Shown piece by piece: positions 6,794 through 13,905 of a stretch of 17,210 bases of DNA (within the stretch, counting starts at the first letter, position 1; each line of letters opens with the position of its first letter). Under the pieces are notes generated by a model that searched no databases, was not told the DNA's origin, and worked only from the letters and a program-made list of their open reading frames with translations. The stretch is from CAZPAV01 sp964584755. Its GTDB lineage: Bacteria; Actinomycetota; Acidimicrobiia; Spongiisociales; UBA5794. The translations under genes were made by a program, and so were the position numbers. The stretch spans positions 1 to 17,210 of the forward strand of contig CAZPAV010000054.1 of assembly GCA_964584755.1 (NCBI GenBank), written 5' to 3'.

Positions 6794-6834
6794 CGACGGG
6801 TCTCGGCGACGCGGAGAGTTGCCGGAGCGCGGGA

Positions 6835-6840
6835 TAAGCT
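6835..6840 (+). promoter_or_regulatory. Candidate -10 box for the HTH membrane protein gene
   Basis: TAAGCT fits TANNNT and lies 12 bases before the ATG at 6853, implying a leader of only a few bases. No ribosome binding site or -35 hexamer is clear, so the transcript may be nearly leaderless. Confidence 0.35.
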
Positions 6841-6852
6841 CGGGGACCGACC

Positions 6853-7431
6853 ATGACCGAGACCTCCGGCTTCGGCGGCCGGCTCCGCGCCGCGCGACTC
6901 GCCAAGGGCATGTCCCTCGGCCAGCTCGCCGCGGCCGTCGGCGTGCCCACCGCGACGCTCCGCCGTTGGGAGCGCGAGGAGGCCGCCCCACCCGCCCTGG
7001 CCCGGGAGCACCTCACCGACCTACTCGATCTCGACGGGACGCCGGATCCCGCCACGACGGCGATGCCCACTCCGGGGACCGACGACGTCGAGGCGGAGGC
7101 CGCCGCGGGCGGCGGCCCCGAGCTCGGGGGGCGGCCGACGGAGGCGATGCCCGTTCCCCGCGGGAGCGTCGTCACGCCGGCGCCGTCCGCCACCCCGCCT
7201 CCCGCCGTCCCCCGTACCTTCGTGGGGAGGATCCGCGCGGCCCTCTTCGACCCGGAGCAGCCCTGGCTGGGGTATCTCCGCTCCGCCTTGACGGTGGTCA
7301 CCTTCGCGGTGATGCTCGTCGTGCTCGGCTGGGCGGTGCGGGAGCTCCTCGCCGCGCTCGGGCAACTCCTCCGGACGGTGGGGACGGCGACCACGGACAC
7401 GACGTTCGGCGTCCTCTGGCCGGTGGGGTGA
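6853..7431 (+). CDS. Membrane-anchored helix-turn-helix (XRE-like) protein
   Basis: This 192-residue protein has an N-terminal Cro/CI-type helix-turn-helix at about residues 9-41 (LRAARLAKGMSLGQLAAAVG, then VPTATLRRWE). A low-complexity Pro/Ala/Gly-rich linker follows (about 62-120). A single hydrophobic transmembrane segment (about 143-165) is followed by a short polar tail. The layout, cytoplasmic HTH plus linker plus membrane anchor, resembles RodZ-like proteins and membrane-bound regulators, but I cannot assign it to either. It starts 59 bases after tRNA-Sec and ends exactly one base before the stop of the convergent TauE-type permease, so the two genes abut without overlap. Target and function are unknown. 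Confidence 0.85.
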   Translation: MTETSGFGGRLRAARLAKGMSLGQLAAAVGVPTATLRRWEREEAAPPALAREHLTDLLDLDGTPDPATTAMPTPGTDDVEAEAAAGGGPELGGRPTEAMPVPRGSVVTPAPSATPPPAVPRTFVGRIRAALFDPEQPWLGYLRSALTVVTFAVMLVVLGWAVRELLAALGQLLRTVGTATTDTTFGVLWPVG

Positions 7432-8148
7432 TCAGGCGAGGGCGCGGAGCAGGAGCCCCACGGCGCCGAGGCCGGAGAGGAGGAGGATGGCGAGGCGCAT
7501 CCGGTTCCGGTCGAAGTGGTCCTTGAGGCGACCGCTCACGAAGAACCCGAGGACGAGGGCGGGGAAGAGCACGAGGGCCACCCGGACGTCCTCGGCGGAG
7601 ATGTACCCGCCGGAGGCCCGTGCCACGATCGTCACGACGATCCCCACCGAGAAGACGACCGCCAGGCTGGATCGGGTCGTTCCGCTCTCGGCCTCGGTGT
7701 AGAGGAGCGCCAAGGGCGGCCCGCCGATGGAGGCGACGAGGGCCGAGGCGCCGGAGAAGACCCCTGCCGCCACCTCGGTTCCGGGAGATCGCGCCAGGTG
7801 ATACCCCGAGGCGATGATCGCCACCGCGACGAGCACGAGGAGCGCGATGGCGACGTCGAGGATCCGGGGCGTGGCGACGGCGAGGAGTCCGAGGCCGAGC
7901 ACGGCCCCGGGGATGCGGCCACCGATGATCCAGCCCACCCCGGAGAGGTCCAGGTGATGGCGTTCCCGCCACGCCATCGCCAGGGTGAGGGGGAGGATGA
8001 CGAGGAGCTGCGGCACCGGCGCCAGCCGGGGATCGACGAGGGCGAGGAGCGGGACCGACACCATGGCGAAGCCCATGCCGACGACGCCTTGGAGCGCCGC
8101 GGCGAAGGCGGTGACGGCGAGGGCGATGATCCAGGCGATGGGCGACAT
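7432..8148 (-). CDS. TauE/SafE-family membrane permease
   Basis: This 238-residue polytopic membrane protein belongs to the TauE/SafE (DUF81) family, whose members are linked to export or uptake of sulfite, sulfoacetate and related anions. The substrate here cannot be assigned. The N-terminal half-repeat motif LQGVVGMGFAMVSVPLL is at residues 19-35. GGRIPGAVLG (76-85) follows, and the second half-repeat motif FSGASALVASIGGPPLALLY is at 131-150. About seven or eight hydrophobic helices are visible and the length suits a compact family member. The ATG at 8148 begins the membrane protein. The frame stays open upstream, but that sequence is Arg/Gly/His-rich and antisense to the divergent lipoprotein gene. 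No ribosome binding site is obvious. Confidence 0.9.
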   Translation of the reverse strand: MSPIAWIIALAVTAFAAALQGVVGMGFAMVSVPLLALVDPRLAPVPQLLVILPLTLAMAWRERHHLDLSGVGWIIGGRIPGAVLGLGLLAVATPRILDVAIALLVLVAVAIIASGYHLARSPGTEVAAGVFSGASALVASIGGPPLALLYTEAESGTTRSSLAVVFSVGIVVTIVARASGGYISAEDVRVALVLFPALVLGFFVSGRLKDHFDRNRMRLAILLLSGLGAVGLLLRALA

Positions 8149-8153
8149 GTCGT

Positions 8154-8197
8154 GGGGACGGTCCGCTCCGGAGGGTCGGCTCGACTCCGGGGACGGT
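8154..8197. promoter_or_regulatory. Divergent promoter region with a 9-bp direct repeat and an inverted repeat
   Basis: Between the TauE-type gene and the thioredoxin-like lipoprotein gene, GGGGACGGT occurs at 8154-8162 and again at 8189-8197, 35 bp apart. Between these lies an inverted repeat, CCGGAG (8168-8173) with CTCCGG (8185-8190). A forward TANNNT box, TACCCT (8197-8202), follows immediately. The arrangement suggests an operator controlling one or both divergent genes, but no regulator is identified. Confidence 0.35.
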
Positions 8198-8211
8198 ACC
8201 CTGCCGTGGGC

Positions 8212-9045
8212 ATGAAACGCCTCTCGCTGCTCGCCGTCGCCGTGGGACTCCTCGCCGCCACCTGTTCCCACGGCACCGCGGCCTTCCCCGAGGGGGCGGT
8301 CGCGATCCGCGCCTCGAACGACCTCGGCGTCGGACGCGAACGGCTCGTCGTGGGGGTCTCGATGCCGGACGGCCGGCGTCTCGGCTCCCCCGACGATCCG
8401 GTCACCTTCGCGATCGCTCCCGAGGACGACCCCACCGCGACCCGACGCTACCGGGCCGGCTTCGACTGGATCATCCCGAACGTGAACGGGGTGTACCGGG
8501 CGATGGTGGAGTTCGATCGTCCCGGGATCTGGAACGTGACGGTCGTCCCCGACGACGGCGCCCGGATCGCGCCGACAGCGGTGCAGGTCCAGACCGATCC
8601 GTTCGCTCCCGCCATCGGGGAGCCGGCGCCGGTGGTGGCGACCCCGACCCTCGCCGACACGCCGCTCGCCGATCTCACCACCGACCCCGATCCCGACCCG
8701 GACCTGTATCGGATCTCCCTCGACGAGGCGATCGCCGGCGGCCGGCCGACCGTCGTCGTGTTCGCCACGCCGGCCTTCTGCCGGACGGCCGCCTGCGGCC
8801 CGATGCTCGCCGTCGTCAAGGAGGTGGCGCCCCGACACCCCGAGGTGAACTTCGTCCACGTGGAGGTGTACCGCGGCTTCCACGACCCGGGTTTCGCGCC
8901 CGACGCCGCCCACCTCGCTCCCGCCGTCGTGGCCTTCGACCTCCCCTCCGAGCCCTGGGTGTTCGTCATCGACGCGCAGGGACGGGTGGCCGCCCGCTTC
9001 GAGGGTGCGCTCGCGGCCGCCGAGCTGGAGGATGCGCTGCGCTGA
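8212..9045 (+). CDS. Predicted lipoprotein with beta-sandwich and thioredoxin-like domains
   Basis: This 277-residue exported protein begins with a short signal peptide and a lipobox-like LAATC (Cys18; Thr at the -1 position is unusual). Residues about 25-128 look like a beta-sandwich resembling YtkA/FixH-type domains, with NGVYRAMVEFDRPGIWNVTV at 92-111. After a Pro/Asp-rich linker, residues about 165-277 form a thioredoxin-like domain (VVVFATPAFC, then a strand ending PWVFVIDAQGRVAARFEG). The expected CxxC is replaced by C190-RTAA-C195. The ATG at 8212 is chosen for the signal peptide; GTG two codons upstream is possible. TACCCT at 8197-8202 is a nearby -10 candidate. It precedes coxB by 90 bases, suggesting copper delivery to, or thiol reduction of, the CuA site, but that is inference. 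Confidence 0.82.
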   Translation: MKRLSLLAVAVGLLAATCSHGTAAFPEGAVAIRASNDLGVGRERLVVGVSMPDGRRLGSPDDPVTFAIAPEDDPTATRRYRAGFDWIIPNVNGVYRAMVEFDRPGIWNVTVVPDDGARIAPTAVQVQTDPFAPAIGEPAPVVATPTLADTPLADLTTDPDPDPDLYRISLDEAIAGGRPTVVVFATPAFCRTAACGPMLAVVKEVAPRHPEVNFVHVEVYRGFHDPGFAPDAAHLAPAVVAFDLPSEPWVFVIDAQGRVAARFEGALAAAELEDALR

Positions 9046-9046
9046 G

Positions 9047-9062
9047 CCGGGCGGCCGCCCGG
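9047..9062. terminator. 16-bp perfect palindrome after the thioredoxin-like gene
   Basis: CCGGGCGGCCGCCCGG is a perfect palindrome that can form a 6-bp stem with loop GGCC. It begins 2 bases after the upstream stop and precedes the candidate coxB promoter. A terminator without T-tract is most likely; a protein-binding operator is an alternative. Confidence 0.5.
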
Positions 9063-9087
9063 GTTCCGCTGCGACCGCGGGCGTGTC

Positions 9088-9093
9088 TAGCAT
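9088..9093 (+). promoter_or_regulatory. Candidate -10 box for the cytochrome oxidase operon
   Basis: TCTAGCATC contains the TANNNT hexamer TAGCAT. A weak -35 (TTCCGC, 9064-9069) lies 18 bases upstream, overlapping the base just after the palindrome at 9047-9062. The leader would be about 35 bases long and contains the purine-rich ribosome binding site at about 9118-9126. Confidence 0.45.
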
Positions 9094-9135
9094 CGGGCGC
9101 GATCACGGACAGGCCCTGGGGAGGGAACGCGCATC

Positions 9136-10260
9136 GTGAACGAGCGGGAGCCGCGCCCACGCGACGGGCGGCGGCGGGCGATCGCCCGTGGCGCCGGACT
9201 CGTCGCCGTCCTCGCCGTGGTGCTCACCGCCTGCGCCTCCACGCTGCCCCAGTCATCGCTCCACCCCCGTTCCCTCGAGACCCGGGAGATCGACCGCCTC
9301 TGGATCCTCGTGTTCTCCATCGCCACCGCCATCTTCGTGGTCGTCGAGGCGGCCCTCGTCGTCTCCATCGTCCGCTGGCGGCGGCGCCGCGGCGACGACC
9401 GTGAGCCGCGACAGGTCCACGGCAACACCCGGCTCGAGGTCCTGTGGACGATCATCCCCGCCGTGATCCTCGCCGTCGTCGCGGTCCCCACACTGCGGAC
9501 CCTCTTCGCGCTCCGGGCGCCGGCGACCGGACCCGACGTCCTCGTCGTCAAGGTCACCGGCCACCAGTGGTGGTGGGAGTTCGAGTATCCGAGCATCGTC
9601 GGTCCCGACGGGCGCCCGCTCGTCACCGCCAACGAGCTCCACATCCCCTTCGGGCGGACGACGCAGCTCGAGATGACCTCGGCCGACGTCATCCACAGCT
9701 TCTGGGCGCCGAGCCTGAGCGGGAAGCGGGACCTGCTCCCGGGGCGGACCACCCGGCTGAAGATCACCCCCACACCCGACGCCGTGGGCCAGGTCATCCC
9801 CGGCCAGTGCGCCGAGTACTGCTGGCTCGGGCACGCCGACATGCGCTTCAAGATCCACGTCGACGCGCCCGACGACTTCGCGGCGTGGGCCCAGGCCCAG
9901 CTCGAGCCGGCGGCGGTTCCCACCGACGGCCCCCTCGTGGGCGCCTTCGACGTCTTCGCCGGGACGTGTACCGCCTGCCACCAGGCGAACGTCAGGGAGC
10001 CCGACGGGACGGTCGAGGTGATCGGGAACCGCATCGCCCCCGACCTCACCCACTTCGGGAGCCGCGCCACCTTCGCGGGCGCGACCCAGGCGAACACCCG
10101 GGCGCATCTCGGCCGGTGGCTCGACGACCCGTCCTCCCTCAAGCCGATGGCGCCAGAGCTCAACGACCTCGCCGCCGGGCGGGTCCTCGGGATGCCCGAC
10201 TACGACCTGAGCGCCGAGGACATCGCCGGGCTCGTGGAGCTCCTGGAGGGATGGAAGTGA
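9136..10260 (+). CDS. coxB: caa3-type cytochrome c oxidase subunit II with fused cytochrome c
   Basis: This 374-residue lipoprotein-type subunit II receives electrons and passes them to subunit I. The signal sequence ends in lipobox LTAC (Cys33). Transmembrane helices lie at about 53-78 and 101-122. The external cupredoxin domain has the aromatic GHQWWWEFEYP (142-152). All expected CuA ligands are present: His187, Cys225, Glu227, Cys229, His233 and Met236 (CAEYCWLGHADM). A C-terminal cytochrome c domain carries the haem motif CTACH (278-282) and a likely axial Met338 in LKPMAP. This makes it caa3-type. The start is GTG with GGGGAGGGA about 9 bases upstream; upstream in-frame sequence has no signal. 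First gene of the cox cluster, 40 bases before coxA. Confidence 0.96.
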   Translation: MNEREPRPRDGRRRAIARGAGLVAVLAVVLTACASTLPQSSLHPRSLETREIDRLWILVFSIATAIFVVVEAALVVSIVRWRRRRGDDREPRQVHGNTRLEVLWTIIPAVILAVVAVPTLRTLFALRAPATGPDVLVVKVTGHQWWWEFEYPSIVGPDGRPLVTANELHIPFGRTTQLEMTSADVIHSFWAPSLSGKRDLLPGRTTRLKITPTPDAVGQVIPGQCAEYCWLGHADMRFKIHVDAPDDFAAWAQAQLEPAAVPTDGPLVGAFDVFAGTCTACHQANVREPDGTVEVIGNRIAPDLTHFGSRATFAGATQANTRAHLGRWLDDPSSLKPMAPELNDLAAGRVLGMPDYDLSAEDIAGLVELLEGWK

Positions 10261-10300
10261 CCGGGGACCGGCCGACGACGGAGCGAGGAGGGGCACGACG

Positions 10301-12184
10301 ATGGCGGTAGCGACCCCGACGCAGCAGGCCCCCGAGGCTCCCGCGACCGGGATCTGGAGCTGGATCACCACCGTCGATCACAAGCGGATCGGCATCATGT
10401 ACCTCACGGCCGCGTTCGTCTTCTTCCTCGTCGGCGGCCTCGAGGCCCTCCTCATCCGCGCCCAACTCGCCCAACCCAACGGGACCCTCCTCTCCGCGGA
10501 CGCCTACAACCAGCTCTTCACGATGCACGGCCTGACGATGGTCTTCGCCGCCATCATGCCGGTGGCGGCCGGGTTCCAGAACTACTTCGTGCCGCTCCAA
10601 CTCGGGGCCCGCGACGTCGCCTTCCCCCGGCTCAACGCCTTCACCTTCTGGCTCTTCGTCTTCAGCGTGGTGCTGCTCCTCTCCTCCTTCGTGCTCGGCG
10701 GGGCCCCCGACGGCTCCTGGGTGGGGTACGCCCCCCTCTCCACCCAGCTCAAGGAGTTCGTCCGCATGGACTACTACGCCGTGGGCGCGCAGCTCCTCGG
10801 GCTCGCCTCGCTGGGTGGCGCGGTGAACCTCCTGGCGACGATCTTCACCATGCGCGCTCCGGGGATGACGCTCATGCGGATGCCGGTGTTCACCTGGATG
10901 ACCGTGGTCTCGAGCTTCCTCCTCCTGCTCTCCCTCCCGGTCATCGGGATCGGGCTGTGGCAGATCTTCCTCGACCGCAACCTCGGGACCCTCTTCTACC
11001 AGGCCCAGGCCCAGGGTGATCCGCTCCTGTGGCAGCACCTCTTCTGGATCTTCGGCCACCCCGAGGTCTACGTGCTCATCCTCCCCGCGATGGGCATCAT
11101 CTCCGAGGTCCTCCCCGTCTTCAGCCGGAAGCCGCTCTTCGGCTACGCGTTCGTCGTGTTCTCCGGCATCGCCATCGGCTTCCTCGGATTCGGCGTCTGG
11201 GCCCACCACATGTTCACCGCGGGGCTCGGCCCGATCGCCGAGGCCGGGTTCGGTCTCTCCACGATGCTCATCGCCATCCCCACCGGGGTGAAGATCTTCA
11301 ACTGGATCGGCACCACCTGGGGCGGGAAGCTCAGCTTCAAGACGCCGATGCTGTTCTCCCTCGCCTTCATCGCCATGTTCGTCATCGGCGGGCTCTCCGG
11401 GGTCACCCACTCGATCGTCCCGGCCGACACCCAGCAGCACGACAGCTACTACGTGGTCGCCCACTTCCACTACGTGCTCTTCGGTGGCGCCGTGTTCGGG
11501 TACGTCGCCGGCGCCTACTACTGGTTCCCCAAGTGGACGGGACGGTTCCTCGACGAGAAACTCGGAAAGTGGCACTTCTGGCTCATGCTCGTGGGCTTCA
11601 ACCTGACGTTCGCCCCCATGCACATCCTCGGCCTGAACGGGATGCCGCGGCGCACCTACCGGTACGGGGCTGGCCTGGGTTGGGACTTCTGGAACCTCGT
11701 GGCCACCATCGGGGCGTTCACGATCGCCGTGTCGTTCCTCGTGTTCATCTTCAACCTCCTGCGCAGCTTCCGCCGGGGGCGGCCCGCCCCGGACGACGCC
11801 TGGGACGGACGCACCCTCGAGTGGTCGCTCCCCTCGCCGCCCCCCGAGCACAACTTCGACGCGCTCCCCGTCGTCCGCCACCTCGACGACTTCTGGTATC
11901 GCAAGTACGGGGTCGATCACGAGGGCCGCGCCGTGCCCCTCCCCACGTCCGAGCGCGCCGAGCCGCCGCCCGTCTCGGCCGAGGACGTCGCCGCCATCCA
12001 CATGCCGTCGCCCTCCTACCATCCCATCCTCGCCGCGGCCGGCGTCGCCGTCCTCGGCGCAGGCCTCGTCTTCCTGTCCTCGGGTCCCGTCGGATACCTC
12101 GTCGGCGCCCTCGGCCTCGTGGCGGCCCTCTGGGGTCTGGTGGGGTGGGCGGCGGAACCCGTCACGAGGGAGGTCCACGCATGA
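10301..12184 (+). CDS. coxA: Cytochrome c oxidase subunit I
   Basis: This 627-residue catalytic subunit of an A-type haem-copper oxidase reduces O2 and pumps protons. Low-spin haem ligands are His76 and His390, the high-spin haem ligand is His388, and CuB ligands are His253, His302 and His303. Tyr257 in GHPEVY is the cross-linked tyrosine. Glu255 in the same motif, Asp105 and Asn112 (RDVAFPRLN) support a D-channel, and Thr328/Lys331 (IPTGVKIFNW) a K-channel. About residues 490-570 form a polar loop, followed by two more hydrophobic segments (about 574-616). This C-terminal extension is known from caa3-type subunit I. The ATG has GAGGAGGGG 7 bases upstream. Its stop overlaps the coxC start as ATGA. 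Confidence 0.97.
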   Translation: MAVATPTQQAPEAPATGIWSWITTVDHKRIGIMYLTAAFVFFLVGGLEALLIRAQLAQPNGTLLSADAYNQLFTMHGLTMVFAAIMPVAAGFQNYFVPLQLGARDVAFPRLNAFTFWLFVFSVVLLLSSFVLGGAPDGSWVGYAPLSTQLKEFVRMDYYAVGAQLLGLASLGGAVNLLATIFTMRAPGMTLMRMPVFTWMTVVSSFLLLLSLPVIGIGLWQIFLDRNLGTLFYQAQAQGDPLLWQHLFWIFGHPEVYVLILPAMGIISEVLPVFSRKPLFGYAFVVFSGIAIGFLGFGVWAHHMFTAGLGPIAEAGFGLSTMLIAIPTGVKIFNWIGTTWGGKLSFKTPMLFSLAFIAMFVIGGLSGVTHSIVPADTQQHDSYYVVAHFHYVLFGGAVFGYVAGAYYWFPKWTGRFLDEKLGKWHFWLMLVGFNLTFAPMHILGLNGMPRRTYRYGAGLGWDFWNLVATIGAFTIAVSFLVFIFNLLRSFRRGRPAPDDAWDGRTLEWSLPSPPPEHNFDALPVVRHLDDFWYRKYGVDHEGRAVPLPTSERAEPPPVSAEDVAAIHMPSPSYHPILAAAGVAVLGAGLVFLSSGPVGYLVGALGLVAALWGLVGWAAEPVTREVHA

Positions 12185-12789
12185 GCGCGATCCCGGGCGG
12201 CGCCGTCGCCGATCACGAGCTCGTCGAAGGCGAGGAGGCGATCGACCGGATCCGCAAGACCGGCATGTGGCTCTTCCTCGGCTCGGAGGCGTTCTTCTTC
12301 GGCTCGATGATCGCCACCTTCCTCCTCTACCGGCACACCACCGCCGGGGGGCCCGGCGCCGAGATCTTCAACATCCCCTTCACCTCGGCGAGCTCCTTCG
12401 TGCTCCTCATGAGCTCCCTGACGATGGTGCTCGCCGACCACGCCTTCGGTCGGGGCGACCAACGGCAGGGGCGCATCTGGCTCGTGGGGACCGCGCTCCT
12501 CGGCACGACCTTCCTCGCCGGACAGATCTTCGAGTTCACCGAGTTCGTCCGGGAGGGCCTCACCCTCCGTCGGAGCCCCTTCGGATCCTCGTTCTTCATG
12601 CTCACCGGCTTCCACGGCATCCACGTCGCCGCCGGCGTGCTCATCCTCTCGCTCCTCGTCGCCTTCTCCCTGCGGGGGCGGTACGATCCGCACCGGGGCA
12701 TGAACGTCGAGATCGCGGCCCTCTACTGGCACTTCGTGGATATCGTGTGGATCGTCATCTTCACCGTCGTCTACCTCCTCCAGTTCTGA
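12181..12789 (+). CDS. coxC: Cytochrome c oxidase subunit III
   Basis: This 202-residue membrane subunit stabilises subunit I and supports proton uptake. Five hydrophobic helices are visible. Family landmarks are the acidic residue in GSEAFFFGS (Glu36), GFHGIHV (143-149) and the C-terminal YWHFVDIVWI (182-191). The short five-helix form is normal for bacteria whose subunit I carries extra C-terminal helices. The start is the ATG overlapping the coxA stop, with GAGGGAGG 7 bases upstream at 12166-12173. The frame is open far upstream but there it is an Arg/Pro/His-rich shadow of coxA. The next gene starts one base after its stop. Confidence 0.96.
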   Translation: MSAIPGGAVADHELVEGEEAIDRIRKTGMWLFLGSEAFFFGSMIATFLLYRHTTAGGPGAEIFNIPFTSASSFVLLMSSLTMVLADHAFGRGDQRQGRIWLVGTALLGTTFLAGQIFEFTEFVREGLTLRRSPFGSSFFMLTGFHGIHVAAGVLILSLLVAFSLRGRYDPHRGMNVEIAALYWHFVDIVWIVIFTVVYLLQF

Positions 12790-12790
12790 C

Positions 12791-13087
12791 ATGACCGGCA
12801 CCACCACGACCACCCGCCCGCACCCCACGACCCGGACCTACTGGCTCGTCGCCCTCTTCCTCGGCGTCGTCACCGCCCTCGAGGTGGGGATCGTCTACGT
12901 GCCCGCGCTCGACGTCGTGCGGGGGATCCTCCTCGTCGCGCTGGGTGCCGCCAAGTTCTTCACGGTCGTGGCGGTGTTCATGCACCTCCGCTACGACCTG
13001 AGCGTGTACCGGTTCTACTTCCTCATCGGGCTGGCCGGGGCGACGGTCGTGTTCGCGGTGACCCTCGCCGCCTTCCGAGCCCTCTGA
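12791..13087 (+). CDS. Cytochrome c oxidase subunit IV-like small membrane protein
   Basis: This 98-residue protein begins with a Thr-rich polar segment (1-16), then three hydrophobic helices at about 18-37, 42-65 and 74-97. It fits the prokaryotic COX4 family of small subunits found after subunit III in caa3 and bo3 operons. The segment AAKFFTVVAVFMHLRYD (about 53-69) is characteristic. It starts one base after the coxC stop with no clear ribosome binding site, so it is probably translated by coupling. The role is structural or assembly-related. Confidence 0.9.
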   Translation: MTGTTTTTRPHPTTRTYWLVALFLGVVTALEVGIVYVPALDVVRGILLVALGAAKFFTVVAVFMHLRYDLSVYRFYFLIGLAGATVVFAVTLAAFRAL

Positions 13088-13098
13088 GGGGGGTCGCC

Positions 13099-13902
13099 GT
13101 GCCCCTCGACTTCCACCTCCACCTCGACGTGATCGGGGTCCTCGTCGCCGCGGCCGTCGGGTACGAGTACGCGGTGCGACGACTGGCGGGACGGCACGCG
13201 TTCCCGCACGAGCCGATCGTCACGCGACGGCAGCGCCTCCTCTTCTACGGCGCGCTCCTCGCCGCGTTCGTGGTGTCGACCTACCCGTTCCACGACATCG
13301 CCGAGGAGCGGCTGTTCACCTTCCACATGGTGGAGCACCTGGTCCTCGCCTTCGTCGTGCCGCCGATGCTGCTCTCCGGCGTCCCGTCGTGGGTGATCCG
13401 CCTCCTCGTCCGGCCCGTCCGGCCGGTCGTCCGGTTCCTCACCCGTCCCCTCGTGGCGCTCCTCGCGTTCAACGCCTGGCTCGCCTACCTGCACGTCCCA
13501 CCCGTCGTCGAGCTCATGATCACGAGCGACGCGTTCCACCTCCTCGCCCACGCCCTCCTCTTCCTCACCGCGCTCATGATGTGGTGGCCCGTCCTCGATC
13601 CCGTCCCCGACACCCATACGCTCACCCCCTTCGGGAAGATGGGGTACCTCTTCCTCCAGGGCATCGTCCCGAACATCCCGGCGTCCTTCCTCACCCTCGG
13701 GTCCTCGCCGCTCTACCCCATCTACGGCACGTTCCCCCGGATGTGGGGGATCGACGTCATGACCGACCAGATCGTCGCCGGCCTCGTCATGAAGATCGGC
13801 GGAACGCTCCTCCTGTGGGGGTTCATCGCCTGGATCTGGTTCTCGTGGTACCGGGACGAGCGCCGCCACGAGACCGGCCCGATCCTCGTCGAGCGTGCCT
13901 GA
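13099..13902 (+). CDS. ctaG: Cytochrome c oxidase assembly protein, CtaG (caa3) family
   Basis: This 267-residue polytopic membrane protein belongs to the Bacillus-type CtaG family, needed for assembly of active caa3 oxidase. It is unrelated to the Cox11-type protein sometimes given the same name. The conserved region STYPFHDIAEERLFTFHMVE with the following His lies at about 60-80 (His65, His76, His80). Further family-like stretches are AHALLFLTALMMWWPVLDP (about 151-169) and a helix near the C-terminus. About seven hydrophobic segments are present. The start is GTG at 13099 with GAGGGGGG five bases upstream, overlapping the previous stop; no ATG lies near the N-terminus. It is 11 bases after the subunit IV gene and 3 bases before the next gene. 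Confidence 0.9.
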   Translation: MPLDFHLHLDVIGVLVAAAVGYEYAVRRLAGRHAFPHEPIVTRRQRLLFYGALLAAFVVSTYPFHDIAEERLFTFHMVEHLVLAFVVPPMLLSGVPSWVIRLLVRPVRPVVRFLTRPLVALLAFNAWLAYLHVPPVVELMITSDAFHLLAHALLFLTALMMWWPVLDPVPDTHTLTPFGKMGYLFLQGIVPNIPASFLTLGSSPLYPIYGTFPRMWGIDVMTDQIVAGLVMKIGGTLLLWGFIAWIWFSWYRDERRHETGPILVERA

Positions 13903-13905
13903 GCG

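Noticed and set aside
5529..7400. Minus-strand frames at 5529-6239 and 6591-7400 that read as proteins across the tRNA-Sec fragment and tRNA-Sec itself, giving similar peptides such as TGGPTRRPDAS and DGGTQQASGR.
   Set aside because: Their resemblance comes from translating the antisense of two copies of the same tRNA sequence. They also run antisense to or out of frame with real genes and have Ser/Arg/Pro-rich shadow composition.
7516..8211. N-terminal extension of the thioredoxin-like lipoprotein frame.
   Set aside because: It is antisense to the TauE-type gene and highly charged; the signal peptide begins at 8212.
8149..9093. N-terminal extension of the TauE-type permease frame (open from 9093).
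   Set aside because: It is antisense to the thioredoxin-like lipoprotein gene and Gly/Arg/His-rich; the membrane protein begins at 8148.
10160..12178. A 672-codon minus-strand frame opposite coxA.
   Set aside because: It is Glu/Asp/His/Gly-rich, typical of the antisense of a high-G+C gene, with no domain; coxA on the other strand has all catalytic residues.
11029..12180. N-terminal extension of coxC.
   Set aside because: It is a frame-shifted shadow of coxA; subunit III homology starts at 12181 with a good ribosome binding site.
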